The notes: generated by a model from the letters alone, not told the origin. DNA of 10,992 nucleotides from an uncultured Verrucomicrobiota bacterium (GCA_946481225.1 CAMLNJ010000054.1:1-10992); one strand, 5' to 3'; positions 1 to 7,090 are shown, counted from the stretch's first letter. Numbers and translations: made by a program.

Positions 1-42
1 GAGGCGGATGCGCTCATTTAAATGGGTGCGTGCGTGGTGCGG

Positions 43-61
43 GCTTGCTTGTCGGGCAAGC
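43..61 (-). terminator. Possible terminator hairpin after the minus-strand gene
   Basis: A perfect 6-bp inverted repeat (43-48 GCTTGC, 56-61 GCAAGC, 7-nt loop) lies 11 bp beyond the stop codon of the minus-strand gene that ends at 73. Read on the minus strand, no convincing T-run follows directly, so an intrinsic terminator is only a suggestion from position and pairing. Confidence 0.25.
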
Positions 62-72
62 GGGCGGGCGCG

Positions 73-702
73 TCAACGCACCATCACGGTCCAGCTCAGG
101 GAGTCGCGCGCGCCGGCGAGCGTCACCGTGTGTCGTCCCGGCGCGAGGAGGCCGGCGGGAAGCGTGAGGAGGACGTCGCCCTCCTTGGCGCGCGCCTGGA
201 GAGCGCCGGGCACCGGTTCGAAGGTGGGCACGATGACGACGGTGTCTTCGCGGATGTAGACCGCGGCGCCGGCGAGTTGTTCGTGGTCGTTGTCGAGGCG
301 GGCGGTGAACTGCAGGCGGGCAGCGGTCTGGGCCGGGAGCTCGGCGGGGGCGAGGAGATTGGCGTAGCCGGAGGGAAGGCGGGGCGGCTCCACCAGGGTT
401 TTGTCCAAGGGGTCGGGGAGGCCGCCGGGGGAGGGCGTGGTCGTGGCGGCGGACGCGCCCTCTGGCAGGAGTTGTTTGGCGGAAAGGGGCGGGTAGGGAC
501 GCTCGGCCCGCACGGCGACGCGGGTGTAGCCGGCGTCGAGGAGGCGCCTCACGTTGGCCTGTTCCTTCATGTCCGCGTAGGGCTCGAAGACCTTGTTCGG
601 CTTGCGGAAGTGGAGGTTCACGTAGGTGTAGGGCACGATGAAGAGCAGGATCGAGGCGACGATCCAGCGCATGGGCCAAGGTTTGCGCGCGGCGGTTTTC
701 AA
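73..702 (-). CDS. Membrane-anchored protein of unknown function
   Basis: A 209-residue protein that I do not recognise. From the TTG start at 702 there is a short basic N-terminus (MKTAARKPWPMR), then one hydrophobic segment at about residues 12-29. After that comes a roughly 180-residue soluble part rich in Pro, Ala and Leu. This fits a type II (N-in) single-pass protein or an uncleaved signal anchor, with the bulk outside the cytoplasmic membrane. The C-terminal half (about 120-209) alternates hydrophobic and polar residues and ends in short strand-like stretches such as RHTVTLAGARDSLSWTVMVR. That suggests a beta-sandwich, but this is inference. The start is uncertain: TTG at 702 gives a basic leader, while ATG at 672 would begin directly at the membrane segment. 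Neither has a clear Shine-Dalgarno sequence. The gene diverges from proS and has no operon partner in the window. Confidence 0.6.
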   Translation of the reverse strand: MKTAARKPWPMRWIVASILLFIVPYTYVNLHFRKPNKVFEPYADMKEQANVRRLLDAGYTRVAVRAERPYPPLSAKQLLPEGASAATTTPSPGGLPDPLDKTLVEPPRLPSGYANLLAPAELPAQTAARLQFTARLDNDHEQLAGAAVYIREDTVVIVPTFEPVPGALQARAKEGDVLLTLPAGLLAPGRHTVTLAGARDSLSWTVMVR

Positions 703-770
703 GCGCTCGAAGGTCTGAATGTCGCGGGTCGAAGGTCAACAGAGCGTCACCGCTGCGGCGCGCCCTTGGC

Positions 771-850
771 CCACCGGCGCGGTCCGGCTCGCGCCGGTGG
801 CGACTTTCGACCTCCGGGCTTCGACTCCCGGCTCCCGGGCGGTCGAAGGT
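771..850. repeat. Two GC-rich hairpins between the divergent first gene and proS
   Basis: Positions 771-780 and 791-800 form a perfect 10-bp inverted repeat with a 10-nt loop. A second stem pairs 803-812 (ACTTTCGACC) with 841-850 (GGTCGAAGGT), with one G-U pair. The decamer GGTCGAAGGT occurs again directly at 727-736. The elements sit in the 212-bp divergent intergenic region and could be a dispersed palindromic repeat or part of the proS leader. No T-box features are present. I see no convincing -35/-10 pair for proS here. Confidence 0.5.
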
Positions 851-914
851 GGCCTGGGCTCGGGTTTACGATTGCGGGGCGGAAGGGCGGCGGTTTGGTA
901 ACGCGATTCACCGC

Positions 915-2705
915 ATGAAACGCTGGTCCCAATTTTTCATTCCTACGCTCAAGGAAAGCCCGGCCGACGCCGAGATCGCTTCGCACAAGCTGCTCGTTCG
1001 CGCGGGCCTCGTCCGCAAGCTGAGCGGCGGTCTCTACACCTTCATGCCGCTGGGGCTGCGCGTCCTGCAGAAGATTTCCCAGATCTGCCGCGAGGAGTTG
1101 GAGCGCGAGCAGCCCGCGCAACAACGTCCGGGCGCGATCGAGCTCTGGATGCCGCACGTGCATCCCGCCGAGCTCTGGGAGCAGGGCCCCCGCTGGGCCG
1201 CCGCGCGCGAGATCATGTTCCGCGCCGACTCGGCCGGCGCCGGGAAGGGCCGCCCGAAGGAACCCGAGTTCGTGCTCGGCCCGACCCACGAGGAGGTGGT
1301 CACTCCGCTCGTGAAGCAGGAGATCACGAGCTACCGCGATCTGCCGAAAAACTTCTACCAGATCGGCACCAAATTCCGTAACGAGATCCGCCCGCGCTAC
1401 GGCCTGATGCGCGCCCGCGAGTTCGTGATGATGGACGCCTATTCCTTCGACGCGGACGACGACGGCGCGATCAAGAGCTATCTCGCGATGAAAGCCGCCT
1501 ACGAGGCCTTCTTCAAGCGCATCGGCGTGAAGGCCATCGCGGTCGAGGCCGACACCGGCGTGATGGGCGGGAGCTTCTCGCACGAGTTCATGGTGCCCGC
1601 CGAGATCGGCGACGACGACGTGATCTATTCCGACGCCGGCTACGCCGCGAACCGGGAGAAGGCCACGAGCGCGCTCGTGCCGAAGGACCTCGCCGACGCC
1701 GCCCCCGCCGGCGCGGTGGAAAAATTCGCCACGCCCGGCGTGGCGACGATCGCGCAGCTCGAGGCCGCGCCGTATTCGGTTTCTGGCGACACGCAGTTCA
1801 AGACCCTCGTCTACATCGGCGACGGCAAGCCCTTCCTCGTCATCCTCCGCGGCAACGACGAGCTCGAGGAGGCGAAACTCGGCTCGCTCGGCTTCACGCT
1901 CTTCCGTCCGGCGACGGCGGAGGAGATCGAGCCCGTGCTCGGCGCCAGGCCCGGCTCGCTCGGCGCGGTCAAGGGCACGATCAAGAATCCCGGCGCCCTC
2001 GGCGGCGTTTTCGCCGACCACGCGATCCGGCTGATCGGGAACGGCGTGACCGGCGCGAACGAGGACGGATTCCACCTGCGGAACGTCAACGTGGCCCGCG
2101 ATCTCGCGGTCACGAAATTCGGCGACTTCCGCCGCGTGCGCCCCGGCGAGCCTTGCCCGCAGTCGGGCCAGCCGCTGCAAGTCCGCCGCGGCATCGAGGT
2201 CGGCCACATTTTCAAGCTCGGCACGAAATACTCCGACAAGTTCGGCGCGGTCTACACCGACGACCAGAAGCAGTCGCACCCGATGGTGATGGGCTGCTAC
2301 GGCATCGGCGTGAGCCGCACGCTCCAGGCGGTCATCGAGCAGAGCCACGACGCCGACGGCATCGTCTGGCCCTGGCCGGTCGCGCCCTTCCAGGTGCTCA
2401 TTTGCCTGCTCGACCCGAAGCTGCCCGAGGCGGTCGCGATGGCGGAGAAGCTGGCCGCCGCCGCCGAGGCCGCGGGCGCCGACGTGCTGCTCGACGACCG
2501 CGAGGAGCGCCCGGGCGTGAAATTCAAGGACGCCGACCTGATCGGCGTGCCGCTGCGCGTCGTGATCGGCGGCAAGGGGCTCAAGGACGGCGTGGTCGAG
2601 GTGAAGCCGCGCGCGTCGAAGGAAGTTCAAAAGATCGCGGTCGCCGAGGCCGGGGCGAAGCTCGCCGAGCTCGTGCGCGCCGCGGCGCAGGGAGCCGCCG
2701 CCTGA
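915..2705 (+). CDS. proS: Prolyl-tRNA synthetase
   Basis: Class II aminoacyl-tRNA synthetase that activates proline with ATP and charges tRNA-Pro in the cytoplasm. At 596 residues it is a little longer than the E. coli enzyme (572), as expected for the bacterial type with an editing (INS) domain between motifs 2 and 3. Visible landmarks are the conserved N-terminus (RWSQFFIPTLKESPADAEI), the THEEVVTPL segment, and motif 2 around residues 154-178 (FRNEIRPRYGLMRAREF, then MMDAYSFD). The long insertion follows, then motif 3 at 460-468 (GCYGIGVSR), and the C-terminal anticodon-binding domain covers about residues 490-590. The ATG at 915 is chosen because family homology begins there; an in-frame ATG at 849 would add 22 unrelated residues. 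No clear Shine-Dalgarno sequence precedes it. Its stop overlaps the clpS start (TGATG), so the two are probably translationally coupled. Confidence 0.97.
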   Translation: MKRWSQFFIPTLKESPADAEIASHKLLVRAGLVRKLSGGLYTFMPLGLRVLQKISQICREELEREQPAQQRPGAIELWMPHVHPAELWEQGPRWAAAREIMFRADSAGAGKGRPKEPEFVLGPTHEEVVTPLVKQEITSYRDLPKNFYQIGTKFRNEIRPRYGLMRAREFVMMDAYSFDADDDGAIKSYLAMKAAYEAFFKRIGVKAIAVEADTGVMGGSFSHEFMVPAEIGDDDVIYSDAGYAANREKATSALVPKDLADAAPAGAVEKFATPGVATIAQLEAAPYSVSGDTQFKTLVYIGDGKPFLVILRGNDELEEAKLGSLGFTLFRPATAEEIEPVLGARPGSLGAVKGTIKNPGALGGVFADHAIRLIGNGVTGANEDGFHLRNVNVARDLAVTKFGDFRRVRPGEPCPQSGQPLQVRRGIEVGHIFKLGTKYSDKFGAVYTDDQKQSHPMVMGCYGIGVSRTLQAVIEQSHDADGIVWPWPVAPFQVLICLLDPKLPEAVAMAEKLAAAAEAAGADVLLDDREERPGVKFKDADLIGVPLRVVIGGKGLKDGVVEVKPRASKEVQKIAVAEAGAKLAELVRAAAQGAAA

Positions 2706-3064
2706 TGCCGCTCGCGTTGTCCACTTCCTCCTCGGTAGAGGCCGCGCCGGAGCCGCGTCTCGCGGGCACGCAACCGATGGTCGCGCCCGAGGAGGTCGTG
2801 CGGACCGCGACCGTGCTCGCGCCGCAGGGCCCGTGGCGAGTGGTCGTGCTCAACGATCCCGTCAACACGATGAGCTATGTCGTCCTCGTGTTTCGGAAGA
2901 TATTCGGCTTCTCCGAGACGGTGGCGCGCAAACACATGCTCGAGGTGCACGAGCAGGGGCGCTCGGTCGTGTGGTCGGGCCTGCGCGAGCAGGCGGAACT
3001 TTACGCCTTCGCGCTGCAACAATGGCATCTGACCGCGGTCCTCGAATCCGATGAAACGCATTGA
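2705..3064 (+). CDS. clpS: ATP-dependent Clp protease adaptor ClpS
   Basis: A 119-residue ClpS, the adaptor that binds N-degron substrates and delivers them to the Clp unfoldase (ClpA or ClpC) and ClpP. Residues 1-40 are a poorly conserved, probably flexible extension; in the family this segment contacts the unfoldase. The core starts at W44 with WRVVVLNDPVNTMSYVV, where N50 and D51 form the edge of the N-degron pocket. The second signature is MLEVHEQG, with the pocket-side His at residue 82. The NDPVNTMSYV form resembles the actinobacterial ClpS subtype more than the E. coli NDDxTPMEFV form. The ATG overlaps the proS stop by one base, and the 3' end overlaps the next gene by 14 bp. ClpS, ProRS and the following protein are therefore likely made from one transcript. 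Confidence 0.95.
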   Translation: MPLALSTSSSVEAAPEPRLAGTQPMVAPEEVVRTATVLAPQGPWRVVVLNDPVNTMSYVVLVFRKIFGFSETVARKHMLEVHEQGRSVVWSGLREQAELYAFALQQWHLTAVLESDETH

Positions 3065-3632
3065 GGTGAAGCTCAGCCTGAGCGTGGTCGCGCCGCTGCT
3101 CGACCTGATGAAAGCGTCGAGCGACGTGCTCGAGGCGCAGATCGCTGCGCCGCTCTCGCTCGACGACATCGACGCCGATTTCCGGGACGAGTGGAAAGCC
3201 GAGCTGCTCGAAGGGCAGCAGGAGGAGCTCCATGCGCTGATGGGCCTTTTCAACAGCGACTTTTTCGTGAACGGCGTCGTGGCCTTCGACGAGGACAACG
3301 CCGAGATCATCGTGCGCGCCTGCTCCGCGCTCCGGCTGCGCCTGCGCCGCCACGACCTCAAGACGCTCGAGGACGAGCAGCTTGAGAGCGGTGGCATCGA
3401 GCTGGAGTCCCTGCCCGAGCCGCTGCAGAAGCCCTACATGTGCTACATTTTCCTGGGCACGATCCAGGAGCTGATCATCCAGCACCTCGACGCCGCGATC
3501 CTCCGCGGGTCGCCCTCCGACGAAGCGGACGACGACGCGAATTCGGGCGACGACGACTCCGACGCGGATTCCGACGGCGACGGCTTTGGTGGCGAGGATG
3601 GTGGCGAGGACGACAAGCCGCCGCGCGGATGA
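3051..3632 (+). CDS. DUF2017-like protein with an acidic C-terminal tail, ClpS-linked
   Basis: A 193-residue protein overlapping the end of clpS by 14 bp. Residues 1-150 look mostly alpha-helical, with repeated amphipathic stretches (DEWKAELLEGQQEELHALMGL, IIVRACSALRLRLRR, LQKPYMCYIFLGTIQELIIQHL). Residues 156-189 are almost entirely Asp, Glu, Gly and Ser, a low-complexity, strongly negative tail that is probably disordered. There is no signal peptide or membrane segment. In Actinobacteria clpS is typically followed by a DUF2017 gene of similar size and helical character. Position and composition suggest this is the verrucomicrobial counterpart, but I cannot confirm family membership by eye. 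A role in the N-degron/Clp pathway is inferred from linkage only. The tail is nearly repetitive (GACGACGACTCCGACG type) at the DNA level and may vary in length between relatives. Confidence 0.8.
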   Translation: MKRIEVKLSLSVVAPLLDLMKASSDVLEAQIAAPLSLDDIDADFRDEWKAELLEGQQEELHALMGLFNSDFFVNGVVAFDEDNAEIIVRACSALRLRLRRHDLKTLEDEQLESGGIELESLPEPLQKPYMCYIFLGTIQELIIQHLDAAILRGSPSDEADDDANSGDDDSDADSDGDGFGGEDGGEDDKPPRG

Positions 3633-4144
3633 AGGTCGTTTGCGAGCATTGCGGCCTGCCTTTCTCCGTGGGGCGCGTGGCGCGGGGCAAGGCGGTGTAT
3701 TGCTGCTCCGGCTGCGCCCTCGCGGCGCGCGTGCCGGTGGACGGGCAAGGTCATTTTCCGGTCAACGCGGCGCTCGTGTCGGCGTTGGGCGCGGGTTTCG
3801 TTTTCTTCAACCAGGCCTTGTTCTGGATGCTTGCGCTCCTGCTCGCCCGGCAGCCGGACGCGGCGAGCGCGACGAACGCCGGCCGCTTCACCCTCGCGTC
3901 GCTTGCGGCGGGGGCGGCGGTATGGGTGGCGGTGGCGTTTTTTCAGGCGCGGGCGGGCGCGAGCCGAGTGATCGACCGGGTGGCGCTCGGCGCGAGCGGG
4001 TTCGGTCTCGGGTGGGCCGTGGCGGGCGCACGCGCCGAGATCGCCTTGCTTTGCAACGCGCTTCTCGCGGTTTGGGCGTTGCGCGGTCTGGCGCGGAAAA
4101 AAGTTGCCGAAAAAAGTAAGCCCGAAGCGGGCCGGGGGAGTTGA
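3629..4144 (+). CDS. Small membrane protein with N-terminal P-type-ATPase-like metal-binding motif
   Basis: A 171-residue protein that starts in a 4-bp ATGA overlap with the preceding gene. Residues 1-35 contain CEHCGLPF and YCCSGCALAAR (Cys 5, 8, 25, 26 and 29). This closely resembles the CxHCGxP...YCCxGC domain at the N-terminus of FixI/CcoI-type heavy-metal P-type ATPases (the 'putative metal-binding domain of cation transport ATPase' family). The rest is hydrophobic. Segments at about 45-73, 86-106, 118-134 and 137-154 suggest four membrane spans, followed by a basic tail (RKKVAEKSKPEAGR). No ATPase motif (DKTGT, TGD or HP locus) is present, and the protein ends 22 bp after the fourth span region, so this is not a truncated pump of normal layout. 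A metal-sensing or metal-handling role is possible, with Cu or Zn as candidates from the family. The function is otherwise unknown. Confidence 0.8.
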   Translation: MKVVCEHCGLPFSVGRVARGKAVYCCSGCALAARVPVDGQGHFPVNAALVSALGAGFVFFNQALFWMLALLLARQPDAASATNAGRFTLASLAAGAAVWVAVAFFQARAGASRVIDRVALGASGFGLGWAVAGARAEIALLCNALLAVWALRGLARKKVAEKSKPEAGRGS

Positions 4145-4168
4145 CGGAGGGGGCGGGCGATCTACTTT
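4141..4168 (+). promoter_or_regulatory. Candidate sigma-70-type promoter for the structured RNA
   Basis: TTGACG at 4141-4146, a 16-nt spacer, and TACTTT at 4163-4168 predict a transcription start near 4175. This falls exactly at the 5' arm of the closing stem of the candidate RNA. The -35 box overlaps the stop codon of the preceding gene, so the RNA would be expressed independently of that operon. Confidence 0.5.
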
Positions 4169-4174
4169 TGTGGA

Positions 4175-4365
4175 CGACACTCGGCAGCGTTCGAGGTGCT
4201 CTTTTTACGCTCTTTGCCTTTGAATCAATCCGGGAGCCAATAAACCGGGCGCACGCAGCCAGGCCGTAAATCGGAAGGCTAACAAACGCACGGCGGTTCC
4301 CACCTTAACTTAAAAAGGTTAGAGGCCTTTGAGCATACGGCGCAGGCGGAGTGTCACTTATTTTT
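4175..4365 (+). ncRNA. Candidate structured small RNA (6S-like architecture, family not identified)
   Basis: About 190 nt that can fold into one long interrupted rod. Nested pairings, from outside in, are 4176-4182 with 4349-4355 (GACACTC/GAGTGTC), 4196-4201 with 4331-4336 (GTGCTC/GAGCAT, one G-U), 4210-4213 with 4321-4324, 4217-4221 with 4314-4318, and 4232-4238 with 4295-4301 (GGGAGCC/GGTTCCC, one G-U). The apical hairpin is 4257-4260/4277-4280 plus 4264-4266/4272-4274. A promoter-like sequence precedes it, and a U-rich stretch (4358-4365, TTATTTTT) follows the closing stem. Size, end-to-end pairing and internal bulges recall 6S RNA, but I cannot identify conserved 6S primary sequence. It lacks tmRNA features (CCA end, TpsiC arm) and the SRP RNA GGAAG/AGCA apex. 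The base composition is AT-richer than the flanking genes, as is common for RNA genes. It could alternatively be a long leader of the gene at 4536. Confidence 0.5.
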
Positions 4366-4373
4366 GAAATCCG

Positions 4374-4467
4374 ATGTAGGCCCGGCCCTTGGCCGGGCAG
4401 CCCGACCAGCGGTCGGGCATACGCGTCAAGCCGGGCAGTCCGACCGGCGGTCGGGCATACGCGTCAA
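4374..4467. repeat. Palindromic repeat cluster with two 38-bp tandem units
   Basis: The element opens with ATGTAGGCC (4374-4382) and contains hairpin 4381-4387/4391-4397 with a 3-nt loop. Two tandem 38-bp units follow (4392-4429 and 4430-4467) that differ at only two bases. Each unit carries a short palindrome: CCCGACC/GGTCGGG at 4401-4407/4411-4417, and CCGACC/GGTCGG at 4440-4445/4449-4454. Each ends in GCATACGCGTCAA. The opening and the hairpin order match the element at 8171-8225, so this is a dispersed REP-like family. No gene is encoded in it. Confidence 0.7.
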
Positions 4468-4474
4468 GTCGGTG

Positions 4475-4490
4475 GCGCCGAAAATGGCGC
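4475..4490. repeat. Short inverted repeat upstream of the four-helix membrane gene
   Basis: GCGCC (4475-4479) pairs with GGCGC (4486-4490) around a 6-nt loop, just after the repeat cluster. It could act in RNA form in the 5' region of the gene at 4536, but nothing more can be said. The rest of 4491-4535 shows no clear Shine-Dalgarno sequence or promoter. Confidence 0.3.
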
Positions 4491-4535
4491 TGGCGGCGCG
4501 GGCCGGGGCGGCTTTGGTAGGGCTCTCCTTTTCGC

Positions 4536-4886
4536 ATGAGCCCTACCGTCTATCACATCCTTCACGTGTTCTCGCTGATCGTCCTCACCGGAGGCGCGTT
4601 CTATGCGTTCGCCGGTCCGGCAGAGACGAAGAAAAAGGTGATGATGTTCACCGGCATCGCCTCGCTGCTCATGCTGGTCTCCGGCGTGGGGCTGATGCAC
4701 AAGCTAGGATTCGCGTGGGTCGGCTGGCCATTGGTCAAAGTGGCGAGCTGGCTCGGCCTGTCCGCGCTCGCCGGCATCGGTTATCGCAAACGCGAAAAGG
4801 CGCCGCTCTTCATCGCGGTCATCCTCTTGCTCGTGTTGGTCGCTCTCTACGCGGTCTACGGTTTGAATCCCCGTAACGCGGGTTGA
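4536..4886 (+). CDS. Small four-helix integral membrane protein (SirB/CopD-like in appearance)
   Basis: A 116-residue protein with four predicted membrane spans at about residues 5-26, 35-55, 62-82 and 89-109. The connecting loops are short: a basic one with ETKKK and another with YRKREK. Histidines occur at 7 and 10 (YHILHVFS) and 55 (GLMHKLGF) in or next to the spans. Such a layout, with H near the first and second helix, is seen in small heme-binding or SirB-like membrane proteins, but I cannot assign a family with certainty. There is no signal peptide distinct from the first span. The ATG at 4536 lacks a good Shine-Dalgarno sequence. The stop lies 4 bp before the GTG of the DNA polymerase gene, so the two are probably co-transcribed, although nothing in the sequence links them functionally. 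Confidence 0.75.
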   Translation: MSPTVYHILHVFSLIVLTGGAFYAFAGPAETKKKVMMFTGIASLLMLVSGVGLMHKLGFAWVGWPLVKVASWLGLSALAGIGYRKREKAPLFIAVILLLVLVALYAVYGLNPRNAG

Positions 4887-4890
4887 TCGC

Positions 4891-7080
4891 GTGAACATGT
4901 CGGGCGCGCTCTGCGGACTCTGGCTCGACGAAGAGGGGCGCGCGCATACCGCGATCGAGACCGCCGAGGGCGGTCGCGAGACGCGCGTCGAGGCGCTGCG
5001 GCCCTTCGCCTGGCTCGCGGGCGGGGCTTTTCCCGCCGGCGAGGGCGTCGGGATCGAGCCGCTGAAGGGGGACGGTTTCTTCACGGAGCTCGCGCATGGC
5101 GAGACGCTCGCACGTTTCGACGCCTGGCTCGATGTCGCCAAGGCGGCCGGCGCCAAGGGCATCGACGTCATCCGGCCGCTGGAGAGCCAATACCTCCTGC
5201 AATCGCGCCGGCGGCTCTTCGCCGAGCTGCCTTACACGAGGCTGCGGCGGTGTCAGCTCGACATCGAGACGGGCTCGGCGGACGGGGGCTTCAGCGACGC
5301 GACGAGGGCCGGGGACCGCGTGCTCGCGATCGGGCTGCGCTTCGCGGGCGAGAACCGGTTTCTCGTGCTCGCCGAGGATACGGATGCGGCGGAGAAGGCG
5401 CTGCTCGAACAGCTCAACGCGGCGCTGGCCGAGTTCGACCCCGACACGATCGAGGGGCACAACATCTTCAAGTTCGACCTGGATTACCTGCGCTTGCGGG
5501 CCAAGCGCCACAAGGTCGCCTGCGCGTGGGGCCGCTTCGGGCAGAAGGCGAAATTCCGCAACAGCCGCCTGAAGGTCGCCGAACGCTGGGTGGATTTTCC
5601 GCGCTGCGACCTGCCGGGACGCACGGTGGTCGACACGTATCTGCTCGTGCAACTGCACGACATCACGGCGCGCGAGTTGACCGGCTACGGGCTCAAGGAG
5701 GTGGCGGTTTATTTCGGCGTCACCGGCGACGACGACGGCCGCACCTACCTGGCCGGCGATCAGATCGCGGCGGCGTTTCGCGCCGAGCGGGAGCGTTTTC
5801 TCGCTTATCTCGGCGATGATTTGCGCGAGACGGCGGGCGTGGCCGACGTGTTGTTGCCGACCTATTTCGAGCAGGTGAAGACCTTCCCGATCCTGCTCCA
5901 GGAGGCGACGCTGCGCGGCAACACCGGCAAGATCGACCTGCTCTTTCTGGAGCATTACTATCACGCGCGCCATGCCTGTCCGGTGCCGCCGGAGGTGGCG
6001 CCCTTCGAGGGCGGCTACACGAGAAGTTTTCAGGAGGGCGTCTACCGGCACGTGCTGCATTTCGACGTGGCGTCGCTTTATCCGAGCCTGCTGCTGATGC
6101 TCGGGAGGAACCCGAAGAACGATTCGCTGGGCGTTTTCATTCCCCTGTTGCGAAGCCTGCGCGAGTATCGGTTGAAGTATAAGCAGATCGCGCGCACGGC
6201 GCCCTCGGCCGAGGAGCGCGCCGAGGCGCAGGCGCGGCAGGCGAGCTTCAAGATCCTGATCAATTCCTTCTACGGTTACCTCGGTTTTTCGGGGGCGCGC
6301 TTCGGCGACGGAGAGCTCGCGGCCGAAGTGACGCGTCGCGGGCGGGAGCTGTTGCAGCAGTTGATCGAGGCTTTCGCCGCCGAGGGTTGCACCATCCTGG
6401 AGGCCGACACGGACGGCATTTATTTGTCGTCGGAAAAGCACTACGCCGAACCCGGCGTCCTGCTGGGGAAGGTGGAGAAGATCCTGCCCGCCGGCATCGA
6501 GCTGGAGCACGACGGCAGCTACGAGGCGATGTGGTGCTACAAGGCGAAGAACTACGCGCTGCGCGACGGCGACCGCGTGGTGCTGAAGGGCAGCGCGCTG
6601 CGCTCGCGCGGCATCGAGCCTTTTCTAAAGAAGCTCACGGCGCATCTCATCCGCCACCTGCTCGGCCTTGAGGCGGACTCGCCGCGTTCGCGCCTGGAGG
6701 AGCTGCGCCGCGCGATTTCCGCGCGGGAGCTGCCGGTGGCGGAGCTCGCCAAGACCGAGGCGCTGAGCATGAACCCCGACGCCTACGAGCGCCTGATGAA
6801 CGAAGGCGGCAAGCCGCGGCGCGCGGCGGCGGAGGCCGCCTTGCAAATGACGCCCCGGCCGCGGATGGGCGAGCGAGTGAGCTACTACGTCGTGCCGAAA
6901 TCGAAGGGGAAAACGGCCGACTGGTCGCGCGCGCGGCCGGTGTCCGCCTTCGATCCGGCGAAGCCCGATGCCGCCTACGATCCGCAGGCCTACCTCGACA
7001 AGCTCGACGACTGGGTCGAGCGCCACGGGGCGCTTTTCGGAATGCCGCCCGCCGGTGGCGTGCAGGGCGAGTTGTTGTGA
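4891..7080 (+). CDS. Family-B DNA polymerase with 3'-5' exonuclease
   Basis: A 729-residue DNA polymerase of the PolB superfamily (the family of E. coli Pol II and archaeal PolB). The proofreading domain is complete: Exo I at 123-126 (LDIE, D124 and E126), Exo II at 191-196 (N191, F195, D196) and Exo III YLGDD (Y306, D310). The polymerase domain has motif A FDVASLYPS (391-399, metal-binding D392), motif B KILINSFYG (454-462), motif C ADTDG (505-509, D506 and D508) and the KxY motif K553-N-Y555. It should therefore proofread and polymerise. It is somewhat shorter than E. coli Pol II (783), mainly from compact N-terminal and thumb regions. A role in repair or damage-tolerant synthesis is inferred from bacterial Pol II. 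The start is GTG 4891 or ATG 4897, two codons apart, with no decisive ribosome-binding site. It directly follows the four-helix membrane gene. Confidence 0.93.
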   Translation: MNMSGALCGLWLDEEGRAHTAIETAEGGRETRVEALRPFAWLAGGAFPAGEGVGIEPLKGDGFFTELAHGETLARFDAWLDVAKAAGAKGIDVIRPLESQYLLQSRRRLFAELPYTRLRRCQLDIETGSADGGFSDATRAGDRVLAIGLRFAGENRFLVLAEDTDAAEKALLEQLNAALAEFDPDTIEGHNIFKFDLDYLRLRAKRHKVACAWGRFGQKAKFRNSRLKVAERWVDFPRCDLPGRTVVDTYLLVQLHDITARELTGYGLKEVAVYFGVTGDDDGRTYLAGDQIAAAFRAERERFLAYLGDDLRETAGVADVLLPTYFEQVKTFPILLQEATLRGNTGKIDLLFLEHYYHARHACPVPPEVAPFEGGYTRSFQEGVYRHVLHFDVASLYPSLLLMLGRNPKNDSLGVFIPLLRSLREYRLKYKQIARTAPSAEERAEAQARQASFKILINSFYGYLGFSGARFGDGELAAEVTRRGRELLQQLIEAFAAEGCTILEADTDGIYLSSEKHYAEPGVLLGKVEKILPAGIELEHDGSYEAMWCYKAKNYALRDGDRVVLKGSALRSRGIEPFLKKLTAHLIRHLLGLEADSPRSRLEELRRAISARELPVAELAKTEALSMNPDAYERLMNEGGKPRRAAAEAALQMTPRPRMGERVSYYVVPKSKGKTADWSRARPVSAFDPAKPDAAYDPQAYLDKLDDWVERHGALFGMPPAGGVQGELL

Positions 7081-7090
7081 CTCGGATTTC

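Noticed and set aside
703..914. T-box leader for proS
   Set aside because: No T-box bulge sequence, specifier loop or antiterminator was found. The hairpins present do not fit that architecture.
747..2630. A 627-codon open frame on the minus strand opposite proS
   Set aside because: It lies antisense to a clear ProRS, has a compositionally biased translation rich in Arg, Ala, Gly, His and Val, and has no family features. Long antisense frames are expected in high-GC genes with strong codon bias.
4175..4365. tmRNA, SRP RNA or tRNA in the 4145-4373 gap
   Set aside because: There is no CCA end, no GGTTCGA-type TpsiC arm, no tRNA cloverleaf, and no GGAAG...AGCA apex of SRP RNA.
4819..6510. A 563-codon open frame on the minus strand opposite the family-B polymerase
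   Set aside because: The polymerase on the + strand carries all catalytic motifs in order. The antisense frame has a Leu/Arg/Gln-rich shadow composition and no recognisable motif.
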